Part shown: piece by piece, positions 30,495 through 37,889 of the stretch
Layout of the letters: the number at the start of each line of letters is the position of its first letter
Position numbering within the stretch: the first letter of the stretch is position 1
Assembly (NCBI RefSeq): GCF_001282725.1
Contig: NZ_LN876584.1
Location: 1,122-65,121 of the forward strand
DNA length: 64,000 nt
DNA from: Inediibacterium massiliense
Lineage (GTDB): Bacteria; Bacillota; Clostridia; Peptostreptococcales; Thermotaleaceae
Direction: 5' to 3'
Position numbers and translations under genes: made by a program
The notes under the pieces: model-generated
The model's database searches: none
The model's input: the letters and a program-made list of their open reading frames with translations, nothing else
What the model was told of the DNA's origin: nothing

Positions 30495-30857
30495 TTAGTC
30501 CCCCCTCATTTTCATAATTTCATCTAATTCAATTGTTCCATATTTTTCGTAAAGTTTGATGGTAAGGGCTAAAGCAAAAGCTGTAACACTTACAGCTACT
30601 ACAATCCCCGTAAGCATTAAAGCAGTAGGAATAGGATTGATGTATCCTTGTGCTCCTTTATGAAGCTTTCCTACAATAGGAGCCTCTCTTCCTGCAATAA
30701 ATCCTTTGGAGATGAAAAACAAAAAAACAGCTGTATCCATAATATTCATCCCTATAATCTTCTTGATTAAATTATTATGAAGTAGCAATGTTACAAATCC
30801 TACTCCAAATAAAATCATAGCTCCTGTTTCATAATAATTGGTAAGTAGTTTTTCCAT
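30495..30857 (-). CDS. mrpC: MrpC / MnhC / NuoK-like subunit
   Basis: 120 aa from the ATG at 30857 with AAGGAG upstream; a longer frame from 30902 would overlap mrpB. Three helices: about 10-25 (GAMILFGVGFVTLLL), 30-50 (NIMDTAVFLFFISKG) and 80-105 (ALMLTGIVVAVSVTAFALAL). The middle helix keeps the NuoK-like small-residue pattern and PTALMLTGIVV is the MrpC/NuoK signature. It sits against MrpD-type subunits and forms part of the ion path. Confidence 0.9.
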   Translation of the reverse strand: MEKLLTNYYETGAMILFGVGFVTLLLHNNLIKKIIGMNIMDTAVFLFFISKGFIAGREAPIVGKLHKGAQGYINPIPTALMLTGIVVAVSVTAFALALTIKLYEKYGTIELDEIMKMRGD

Positions 30858-30858
30858 A

Positions 30859-31278
30859 CTATATTTCTCCTTCATCAAACAAACTATAAAAGAAGTATAC
30901 ACTTACAGATACAATAATCCCTACACCTATATTCAGAGGAAGAAGATATCCTCCGCTTAATATATTCCCTGGAGTTCCTAAACCCATTTGAGGAAGATGT
31001 AGATGACTTCCTCCTGTAATAAAGCTATATCCTTTCAATACTCCATATACAATGAGTGCACTACTCATAAAATCCATCATACGTTCATAGCTAAATTTCT
31101 TTTTTGCTTTTTCACTTCCATATACAATTCTATAAAGAATAAAACTCGTTCCAAGGATGGTTCCTCCTGCAAAACCTCCTCCAGGAGAAAGATGTCCATG
31201 TAATATAACATATACTCCAAATAATTGTATAAATGGAATAATGATTTTACTGATCTCCTTTAATATAATATTTTCCAT
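30859..31278 (-). CDS. mrpB: MrpB / MnhB / MbhF-like subunit
   Basis: 139 aa from the ATG at 31278, where homology starts (MENIILKEISKIIIPFIQLFGVYVILHGHLSPGGG); a GTG at 31287 is possible. Four membrane helices and the highly conserved HGHLSPGGGFAGG (about 27-40), diagnostic of the MrpB family. The stop codon ends 2 nt before the mrpC start. Structural subunit of the antiporter membrane complex. Confidence 0.92.
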   Translation of the reverse strand: MENIILKEISKIIIPFIQLFGVYVILHGHLSPGGGFAGGTILGTSFILYRIVYGSEKAKKKFSYERMMDFMSSALIVYGVLKGYSFITGGSHLHLPQMGLGTPGNILSGGYLLPLNIGVGIIVSVSVYFFYSLFDEGEI

Positions 31279-31287
31279 ACCAAGCAC

Positions 31288-31566
31288 TCACTTTCTTTCA
31301 TCTCTTTTTAAAACTGTCAAAACTACTATAGCTCCTGTAAATAATACAGTGGCTTCTCCAAAAGTATCAAAAGCTCTATAATCTAATATAATTCCAGTTA
31401 CAGTATTTAAAGCACCTGTTTCTTCTACCCCTTTTTGCACATACCGATCCATGACTTCATTGTGAGCAGGATTATTACTTTCTCCAAGAGGTGGAAGTTC
31501 TTTTACTCCTATTAATAGAATACCAATAATTAAAATCGTTAAAAAAACTGCCATAATTTTTCTCAT
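31288..31566 (-). CDS. MbhE-like subunit (C-terminal MrpA module, part 2)
   Basis: 92 aa with two helices (about 4-22 and 72-88) and a conserved GVEETGALNTVTGIILDYRAFDTFGEATVLF loop (about 47-77), typical of MbhE and of the extreme C-terminal part of long MrpA proteins. It overlaps mbhD by 4 nt. Here, as in archaeal Mbh and split Mrp systems, this module is an independent gene rather than fused to MrpA. Confidence 0.85.
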   Translation of the reverse strand: MRKIMAVFLTILIIGILLIGVKELPPLGESNNPAHNEVMDRYVQKGVEETGALNTVTGIILDYRAFDTFGEATVLFTGAIVVLTVLKRDERK

Positions 31567-31811
31567 TTATGGACACCTCTTATTTTTTTAAGAGTAAGAA
31601 CAAATAATACAGTAGTAATCCCAGCTCCTACTGCAGCTTCTGTTATTGCTAAATCTGGAGCATTGAGTTGCTGCCATAAAATTGCCATAACCAAACTATA
31701 TACAGTAAAAACAATAATCGTTCCTAATAAATCTTTCATAATAGATACCGCTACTGCTGATCCTATTAAAAATAAAATCATAACTACACTGAATATTTCC
31801 ATATACTTCAC
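31563..31811 (-). CDS. MbhD-like subunit (DUF4040; C-terminal MrpA module, part 1)
   Basis: 82 aa with three helices (about 5-25, 28-45, 55-75). The DUF4040 signature GTIIVFTVYSLVMAILWQ and APDLAITEAAVGAGITTVLF (about 48-70) carries a Glu known to be important in the MrpA/MbhD ion path. Starts overlap by ATGA with mrpG upstream and mbhE downstream, indicating tight translational coupling. Confidence 0.88.
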   Translation of the reverse strand: MKYMEIFSVVMILFLIGSAVAVSIMKDLLGTIIVFTVYSLVMAILWQQLNAPDLAITEAAVGAGITTVLFVLTLKKIRGVHK

Positions 31812-32101
31812 TCCACTTGTTTATTTTTTCTTATAAAAGCTGCTTTAGATATAAGATGGGTAGCTGTAGGATTTGTAATCCATAAAAATATAATGATTAA
31901 AAAAAGCTTTATACTTGTAAAATGAAATCCATTGTATACCATAAGCGCTAAAAGACATAAAACTGCTCCTAATGTATCACATTTTGCAGCACTATGAAGC
32001 CTTGTAAAAAGATCTGGAAATCTCAGTATTCCAATTGTTCCCACAACAAAGAAAAACAATCCTCCTAAAAGTAAAATACCAATGAATATAATTTTTATCA
32101 T
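31808..32101 (-). CDS. mrpG: MrpG / MnhG / MbhC-like subunit
   Basis: 97 aa with three helices. The family signature GTIGILRFPDLFTRLHSAAKCDTLGAVLCLLALMVY (about 22-57) is clear. Small structural subunit of Mrp antiporters. The start lies 2 nt past the mrpF stop and the end overlaps mbhD by 4 nt. Confidence 0.92.
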   Translation of the reverse strand: MIKIIFIGILLLGGLFFFVVGTIGILRFPDLFTRLHSAAKCDTLGAVLCLLALMVYNGFHFTSIKLFLIIIFLWITNPTATHLISKAAFIRKNKQVE

Positions 32102-32103
32102 TT

Positions 32104-32367
32104 CTACTCTCCTGCCTTTTCAATGAAATGAGAAATCACCACAGACCCTATAAAACTAATCAGTGCATACACAAGGACTACATCAATAAAATAAGTTTCT
32201 TTTAATATAAAAGAAATCATAGAAATTAATATAATTGTCTTTGTTCCAATGACATTAATAGCAACTAATCGGTCAGAGGCTTCAGGCCCTTTTATGGCTC
32301 TAATCATACATAATATAATGGTTACTGACAAAATGAGACTTGCAAAAATCAATAACTTATCTATCAT
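32104..32367 (-). CDS. mrpF: MrpF / MnhF / MbhB-like subunit
   Basis: 87 aa with three helices. MrpF signature: IRAIKGPEASDRLVAINVIGTKTIILISMISF (about 23-54), then a last helix ending in YALISFIGSVVISHFIEK. It lies between mrpE and mrpG with a 4-nt and a 2-nt gap. Confidence 0.92.
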   Translation of the reverse strand: MIDKLLIFASLILSVTIILCMIRAIKGPEASDRLVAINVIGTKTIILISMISFILKETYFIDVVLVYALISFIGSVVISHFIEKAGE

Positions 32368-32371
32368 TTTC

Positions 32372-32848
32372 CTACTCCTCTATTTTTAAAAGGATTTTTT
32401 CAAATTTTGAATTTAAAATTCCTTCTATATATTCTTTTTTTAAACAATGTACAATCATCTCATCTTTTTTTATAAAAACCGTAAGAGTCCCTGGTGTAAG
32501 AGTAATAGAATTTGCTAGAATAGTTCTATGAAAATCACTTTTTAATTTAGAATGAAATTTTATGATTTGAGGAGATATATCCATTTTAGGACTTAAAACA
32601 ATTTTAGCTACTTGAAAATTGGCAATCACAAGTTCCTTTATAAAAATCAATACATAAAGAAAAGAATAATATACTTTTTTAAAATTATGAAAACATTTTC
32701 CCGATATGGAAAAAATCAGTTCCTTATTCAATTGATAAATTCCCATACAAACAATGAGTCCTAGCATTCCTCTTTCCACATTGATTTGTTCAGCTAATAT
32801 AATCCAAAATAACATTAAAAAAGTCATTCCATATATCATTCGTCCCAT
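32372..32848 (-). CDS. mrpE: MrpE / MnhE / MbhA-like subunit, first gene of the antiporter operon
   Basis: 158 aa from the ATG at 32848, preceded by GGAGG at 5 nt; a TTG at 32860 overlaps that site and is unlikely. Two or three N-terminal helices, then a soluble part with the MrpE pattern (FIKELVIANFQVAKIVL; LANSITLTPGTLTVFI, about 105-125). It opens the E-F-G-MbhD-MbhE-B-C-D-M-L-L series, which has the order of MbhA-H of Pyrococcus Mbh. A sigma-54 promoter lies 41 bp upstream of the start. Confidence 0.9.
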   Translation of the reverse strand: MGRMIYGMTFLMLFWIILAEQINVERGMLGLIVCMGIYQLNKELIFSISGKCFHNFKKVYYSFLYVLIFIKELVIANFQVAKIVLSPKMDISPQIIKFHSKLKSDFHRTILANSITLTPGTLTVFIKKDEMIVHCLKKEYIEGILNSKFEKILLKIEE

Positions 32849-32888
32849 AAATTCCTCCAATTGATAAATTTGATTCTACAATAGTATA

Positions 32889-32905
32889 TGCAATAAACAT
32901 GCCTA
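32889..32905 (-). promoter_or_regulatory. Sigma-54 (-24/-12) promoter of the antiporter operon
   Basis: Minus strand TAGGCATGTTTATTGCA. It matches 11 of the 13 defined positions of the sigma-54 consensus YTGGCACG-N4-TTGCW, with the essential GG and GC exactly 10 bp apart. Initiation near 32878 gives a short leader containing the mrpE ribosome binding site. The next gene upstream encodes a sigma-54 activator and three palindromes lie 120-190 bp upstream. Confidence 0.8.
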
Positions 32906-33022
32906 ATCTATGGATTTTTTTAAATCAATTTTTATCATTTAGTATTTTACTACTTTATTTCTGTTTTATTTTCAGAAAATAAAATAGAAATAGAATACTT
33001 TTTAAAATTTTATGTGATAAAT

Positions 33023-33101
33023 TGTTTCAAAATGAAACAATTTATCTTTCATTATGAGAATACACTGTATTATTTTAATACACTTGTATCATTTTAATAC
33101 A
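33023..33101. promoter_or_regulatory. Three 17-bp palindromes, candidate activator-binding sites (UAS)
   Basis: TGTTTCAAAATGAAACA (33023-33039), TGTATTATTTTAATACA (33066-33082) and TGTATCATTTTAATACA (33085-33101) share the form TGTWTYA-N3-TRAWACA. The first two are perfect palindromes. The first is extended to 13-bp arms (33016-33046). They lie about 128, 171 and 190 bp upstream of the -24 element, and the last overlaps the stop codon of the activator gene. That distance is typical of enhancer sites for sigma-54 activators. Confidence 0.65.
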
Positions 33102-35077
33102 TGTTCAAGATGGTATTTTTCAATTTTTCTATACAAAGTACTTCTTCCGATTCCTAAAATTTTAGACGCTCTTACCATATTTCCATCTACTTCTTGCAGT
33201 GTTTTGGTAATGGCTATTTTTTCTATCTCTTCTAAAGATAATAGATCACTAGGCACTTCCCATCTTTTAGGAATATTGCTAGATTGAATATGATTGGGAA
33301 GGTTTTTATAGGTAAGAACTTCATCTTGAGTCATGTATACGATCAGTTGAATTACATTTTGTAATTCTCTTACATTTCCTGGCCATTTATAATGAATCAT
33401 CCCTCGATAAAAACTTTCATCCACAGCCTTTATATTTTTTCCTATCCTACTACTGAATTTATGAATAAAATAATCTATAAATGTTTTTATATCCTCTTTT
33501 CTATTTCTTAAAGAAGGGGTTTGAATAGGCATTACATTGAGTCGATAAAAAAGATCTTCTCTAAAATTTCCAAGCTCCACTTCTCTTTTTAAATCCTTAT
33601 GAGTAGCTGCAATCACTCTAACATCCACAGAAACTACATTATGCCCTCCGATTCTTACAATTTGCTTTGTTTCAAGGACTCTTAAAAGATTAGCTTGAGT
33701 ATCCAAAGGCATATCTCCAATTTCATCTAAAAATATGGTTCCCCCATCAGCCAATTCAAATTTTCCTGGATGTCCTTCTCTTTTGGCCCCTGTAAAAGCT
33801 CCTTCTACATATCCAAAAAGTTCACTTCCCACTAAATCACGAGGGATAGCTCCACAGTTTAAAAATATAAATGGATTTTTTCTTCTAGGACTTTCATTGT
33901 GAATAGCTTGAGCAAACAATTCTTTTCCTGTTCCACTTTCTCCCAATAATAAAATAGTAGCATTTGTTTTAGCAGCTAAAGAAGCAATTTGAATAGCTTG
34001 TTTAATTTCTTTACTATTTCCCAATATGTCTTTAAAAGTAAATCTAGCTTGTGATCCTACAATTTTATTGACCAAACTATGAATCGTTTTCACTTCTTTA
34101 AATGTAAATACAACTCCCTCCAAATCCTTATCTACTATAGGAGTTACCGTTACGATACAAGGAATATCCTCTTTTTTTCTATTTTTAAAATATATTTCTT
34201 CTTCCTCAAATTTTTTTCCACTTCTAATCCTTTTCATAATTTTATTATAATTTTTTTGATCTAATATATGATGAATGTTTTTGCCTAATAATTCTTCTTG
34301 TTTGATTCCAAAAAAATTTCGTGCAAAAAGATTAATATCCATTACAATTCCTTTGGAATTCGTACAAATAAGACCTTCTGATATGGATTCCATGATGGCA
34401 TAAAAATGCTTATTGGCCATATCTAATTGCTTATTCATCTCCTCAAGCTTCATTTTCTTTCCTATTGCTTGGGCAGCAGCAACTACCATCCCAAGTGTAT
34501 GGGGATGAGCCTTCTTATCAGGACCTGTAATGCTTAAAACTCCTATAATTTCTTCATTTTCATCTCTTATAGGACATGCAGAGGAAGTGAGATCATGATA
34601 TTGCTTGCAATAATGTTCCGCCCCTAAAACTTGAAGGGCTTCTCCAATTTCTAAAGCTGTCCCAATAGCATTTGTTCCAATGATATCTTCTCGTACATTA
34701 CACCCTAATAAAATATTCAACTTCTTATATTTCTTAATCATCTCTTCACTACCCATACATTCTAATACATATCCATCTTTGTCTGTAAGCCTTACAATAA
34801 ATCCTGTACTATTTACAATTTTTCTAAGACTATGCATAAATGGAATAGCCGTTTGAATAAAAGGCATAAATTGTCTATACTTTTTCTCACATTCTTCTTG
34901 GGATAAAAAAATATCCACTTTCTGTGAAAAAGGATCTACTTTATATTTTTTACTTCTAATCCATGAATCTGCAATAACAGGTCTTATATGATTTCTTTGT
35001 ATGTTTCCATTCGCCACAAAATTCTGCCAGGCTTTTATAAAGCCTTCCTTCTTATCTGAGAGCTTATTTACAGGCAA
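33089..35077 (-). CDS. Sigma-54-dependent transcriptional activator (GAF-PAS-AAA-Fis, AcoR type)
   Basis: 662 aa from a TTG at 35077: GGGAGG lies 7 nt upstream, while two upstream ATGs overlap it. Order: an N-terminal AcoR-like region with GAF domain (about 75-205); PAS (about 225-325, GLICTNSKGIVMDINLFARNFFG); AAA+ core with GESGTGKE (about 378-385), GAFTGA (about 424-429) and the GGTIFLDEIGDMP Walker B; and a Fis-type helix-turn-helix at the C-terminus (RASKILGIGRSTLYRKIEKY). GAFTGA is intact, so it should contact sigma-54. The inducer sensed by GAF/PAS is unknown. The adjacent -24/-12 promoter and palindromes make the antiporter operon its probable target. Confidence 0.92.
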   Translation of the reverse strand: MPVNKLSDKKEGFIKAWQNFVANGNIQRNHIRPVIADSWIRSKKYKVDPFSQKVDIFLSQEECEKKYRQFMPFIQTAIPFMHSLRKIVNSTGFIVRLTDKDGYVLECMGSEEMIKKYKKLNILLGCNVREDIIGTNAIGTALEIGEALQVLGAEHYCKQYHDLTSSACPIRDENEEIIGVLSITGPDKKAHPHTLGMVVAAAQAIGKKMKLEEMNKQLDMANKHFYAIMESISEGLICTNSKGIVMDINLFARNFFGIKQEELLGKNIHHILDQKNYNKIMKRIRSGKKFEEEEIYFKNRKKEDIPCIVTVTPIVDKDLEGVVFTFKEVKTIHSLVNKIVGSQARFTFKDILGNSKEIKQAIQIASLAAKTNATILLLGESGTGKELFAQAIHNESPRRKNPFIFLNCGAIPRDLVGSELFGYVEGAFTGAKREGHPGKFELADGGTIFLDEIGDMPLDTQANLLRVLETKQIVRIGGHNVVSVDVRVIAATHKDLKREVELGNFREDLFYRLNVMPIQTPSLRNRKEDIKTFIDYFIHKFSSRIGKNIKAVDESFYRGMIHYKWPGNVRELQNVIQLIVYMTQDEVLTYKNLPNHIQSSNIPKRWEVPSDLLSLEEIEKIAITKTLQEVDGNMVRASKILGIGRSTLYRKIEKYHLEHVLK

Positions 35078-35296
35078 AAACATTCCTCCCATGCATATAG
35101 TTTATTTATATTATTATATCATTCCCATACTTATCTTTAACATTATTCCTGTATCCTACTTACGAATCATTTTTCTATGTCCATAGCCTCATATAAAATG
35201 GTATAAATTTCCCAAAGGATTTTGTTCTTCCTTCATGAATCTATTCATAATACATAAAGGTATACTTTTCTATACAAAGAAATGGGGGGATAGGGT

Positions 35297-36415
35297 ATGG
35301 AAACACCTATCATACAAACAATCAATATTCCTATAGAAAATTTGAAAGAAAATATGATTATCGGTGAAGATGTGATCAATGATGATGGAAAGAAATTAGT
35401 AAATCAAGGCTATTGTATCAAAGACTTAGAAAGAGTAATTTCTCTTTTTCAAAATTACGGTATTGATTTTGTAAATATCCAAATTCAAGAAGATTCTTCA
35501 ATCCATGATGATGATTTCATTATTCCAGACATAAAAAATATGGATGTAGAAAATAAAAGAGAAGAAGAGATTATTGACTTTAAAGAAAATTTTCATCAAA
35601 CAAAAAGATGTATTTATACGGACTTTAATGATCTATTGTGTAAAAAACCTATGACTCGTGAAACTTTAAAGGAACATACAAAGAAACATCTTAAGATCTT
35701 CTCTATTGGTACAAACATTTTTCAGCTTATAGAAATGATGAGAAAAATGGATACTACCATTTATACTCATTGCTATCATGTAGCTTTAACCAGCTATTGT
35801 ATTGGAAAATGGCTAAATCTTGTAGAAGAAGACCTAGAAGAATTATTTTTAGCTGCTATTTTTTCTGACATTGGAAAATTAAAGCTTCCTAAAGCTATTT
35901 TGTATAAAACAGAACCTTTAAATGCTCTTGAAAAAAAGAAAATACAAGAACATGTTTTTCACAGTTATCATATTCTTGAACCTTATTTATCCATCTCTAG
36001 CAGAATCAAAAAAGCCATTTTATCTCATCATGAAGCCATAAACGGAAAAGGCTATCCTATAGGAATACAGGATGAAGAGATTCCACTTTTTTCAAAAATT
36101 ATTGCTGTAGCAGATACTTATAATACGCTTACATCTAAAAATTTATCTTCTGCTACAGTCCTAGATACTATTAAAACTATGGAGACTGACTATAAAAATC
36201 AATTAGATACGAAAATATTGTATGTATTTTTACAACGTATTGGAGATTGTTTTATTGGTCAAAAGGTCAAGCTTAAAAACCAAGAAATAGGTGAAATTGT
36301 ATTTATGAATCATAGATTCATTCAAAAGCCTATGATCAAACTTTTATCTAATCAAAAAATTATAGATTTAAGCAGCGCCCCTAAGCCTTTTTATATTCAA
36401 GAATTAGTTGTATAA
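35297..36415 (+). CDS. HD-GYP-related protein with altered HD motif
   Basis: 372 aa. The N-terminal part (about 10-145) resembles the DUF3391-type region preceding some HD-GYP domains. The HD domain spans about 150-300: YTHCYHVALTSY, then AAIFSDIGKLKLP where the family has HDxGK, HHEAINGKGYP for HHExxDGxGYP, and VADTYNTLTS for D-FDALTS. The HD histidine is therefore Ser and the GYP block is altered, so cyclic-di-GMP phosphodiesterase activity is doubtful. A sensor or binding role is possible. GGGGGGA precedes the ATG. It is followed by two tandem family A repeats. Confidence 0.82.
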   Translation: METPIIQTINIPIENLKENMIIGEDVINDDGKKLVNQGYCIKDLERVISLFQNYGIDFVNIQIQEDSSIHDDDFIIPDIKNMDVENKREEEIIDFKENFHQTKRCIYTDFNDLLCKKPMTRETLKEHTKKHLKIFSIGTNIFQLIEMMRKMDTTIYTHCYHVALTSYCIGKWLNLVEEDLEELFLAAIFSDIGKLKLPKAILYKTEPLNALEKKKIQEHVFHSYHILEPYLSISSRIKKAILSHHEAINGKGYPIGIQDEEIPLFSKIIAVADTYNTLTSKNLSSATVLDTIKTMETDYKNQLDTKILYVFLQRIGDCFIGQKVKLKNQEIGEIVFMNHRFIQKPMIKLLSNQKIIDLSSAPKPFYIQELVV

Positions 36416-36441
36416 AATTTTTATAACCCATTCTTTCTATC

Positions 36442-36609
36442 AACATTATAAAAAATAAGGAACAGTTATTAAGAATTTGTGAAAATATAGAATAAGAAAG
36501 AATTTGAATAGCATTACACTGTTTGAGCAACGCGAGTTTGTAATGCTATTTTCGATCGTTTCTATATATTTTTCAAATTTGAAAATTAGTGACGTTTTTT
36601 TATAACGTT
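36442..36609 (+). repeat. Family A palindromic repeat, copy A2 (variant ends)
   Basis: Same body as the other copies (GAGTTTGTAATGCTATTTTCG). Its outer arms are AACATTATAAAAAA / TTTTTTATAACGTT instead of AAAGTCATAAAAA / TTTTTATGACTTT, so both arms changed and largely kept pairing. Directly abuts copy A3. Confidence 0.8.
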
Positions 36610-36610
36610 A

Positions 36611-36814
36611 AGACTGTTGATAAACTACATTTTGACAAACGTCATAAAAATTAGGAACAATTATTAAGAATTTGTGAAAATATAGAATAAGTGAGAAAAT
36701 GAATAGCATTACACTGTTTGAGCAACGCGAGTTTGTAATGCTATTTTCGATCGTTTCTATATATTTTCCAGATTTGAAAATCAGTGACGTTTTTTATGAC
36801 TTTGTCTACAAGCT
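36611..36814 (+). repeat. Family A palindromic repeat, copy A3 (204 bp)
   Basis: Starts AGACTGTTGATAAAC and ends TTTTTATGACTTTGTCTACAAGCT, the same length as copies A1 and A5. In tandem with A2 between the convergent HD-GYP-like and metallo-hydrolase genes. The 424-bp gap holds nothing else. Confidence 0.85.
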
Positions 36815-36839
36815 CGACATTTTTTTATACCGTTGTTAT

Positions 36840-37733
36840 TCATTTATAAAAATACAGCTTTCCATTTTCTATTTCATAAGAAAGTTCCTCTTCGCACAAA
36901 TAAGTGAGTATGGCTCCTATGGTCGTATGTAAAAAATGATATTCTTTAAAATCCACTTCTAAATCCTCTAAAACGATCACTTCTTCTAATAGCTCTTCTC
37001 TTGTTTTAGGTTGTGCTAAAAGTTCTTTACAAATTTCTATATATTTTTCTAAATTGTCCTTATTCTTTTGAACAAGTGTCTTTATTTCTTCTTTATTATA
37101 TATATGGTTTCCATGACTTAGAAGATAATATTCATAATCTAGGGAAAGTATTTTATCATACGTATTCATTTGATCTTTGATATCCATCAAAAAAGGCATT
37201 TTATATTTTTTAAATATTTCTTCACTCATTAAAGAATCTGCCAAAAAAAATACTCCATCCTTTGTTCCTATTCCTATTTGTCCTTTTGTATGTCCTGGCA
37301 ATGAAATGATTTCAAATTTTTCATTATTTATTTTTTCCATTCCTTCTTCTACAATAGCATCTACTTCAATATTTTTCCCATGAATAAATTCTTTTCTCAA
37401 CATTTTAATAGGACTTGCTCCATAAAGATTCATAATAAAAAGGTCCTCATTTTCTATATATAATTTTTCTTTGGAAGATGAGTAAATAATACTTCCTGGA
37501 TAATTTTCTTTTAAAAAATAATTTCCTCCTGCATGATCTATATGATGATGGGTATTGAATACATATTTTATATTCATATTATTTTGCCCTAAAATTTCAC
37601 AATTCTTCCTTGCTTGTTGATTGTTATTTCCTGTATCTATTAATAATGTATATTTATCTTTAAACAAAAATACACCTACATTTGTACCGGATAAAATACA
37701 ATAGGTATTTCCTTTTATTTTTTTAAGTTCCAT
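36840..37733 (-). CDS. MBL-fold metallo-hydrolase
   Basis: 297 aa. Beta-lactamase-fold motifs: FNTHHHIDHAGG (about 58-70), with the zinc ligands of HxHxDH form here as THHHIDH; LPGHTKGQIG (about 145); DSLMS (Asp bridge); and LLSHGNH (about 205). The C-terminal region (about 220-297) resembles the helical part of glyoxalase II-like or regulatory MBL proteins. The substrate cannot be told. AGGAGG precedes the ATG. Monocistronic, convergent with the HD-GYP-like gene. Confidence 0.85.
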   Translation of the reverse strand: MELKKIKGNTYCILSGTNVGVFLFKDKYTLLIDTGNNNQQARKNCEILGQNNMNIKYVFNTHHHIDHAGGNYFLKENYPGSIIYSSSKEKLYIENEDLFIMNLYGASPIKMLRKEFIHGKNIEVDAIVEEGMEKINNEKFEIISLPGHTKGQIGIGTKDGVFFLADSLMSEEIFKKYKMPFLMDIKDQMNTYDKILSLDYEYYLLSHGNHIYNKEEIKTLVQKNKDNLEKYIEICKELLAQPKTREELLEEVIVLEDLEVDFKEYHFLHTTIGAILTYLCEEELSYEIENGKLYFYK

Positions 37734-37889
37734 AAAGTCCTCCTATCCATAAATATTTCTTAAAATATTTTATCTAAATCTTTTCATTCCTGCAACCTAG
37801 TCTCATAGTCCTAAACCAAAAAATACTTGTTTTTATTCTTAAAAATTGTGATAAAATTGTCGTATCATCTTATTGTTTGGAGGAATCTT

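Noticed and set aside
23606-32848. Membrane-bound [NiFe]-hydrogenase or complex I
   Set aside because: No NiFe large or small subunit, NuoB/C/D/H/I or ferredoxin-like gene is present; only the antiporter module is.
33016-33046. Hairpin with 13-bp arms as terminator of the sigma-54 activator gene
   Set aside because: No U-run follows on the minus strand. The core shares its pattern with two neighbouring palindromes, so a protein-binding site is more likely, though a weak terminator role is not excluded.
36699-36932. 77-aa reading frame containing ITLFEQREFVMLF, and a similar one at 58114-58302
   Set aside because: Both are translations of the centre of the family A repeat, have no ribosome binding site and run into neighbouring genes. 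The similarity between them comes from the repeat.
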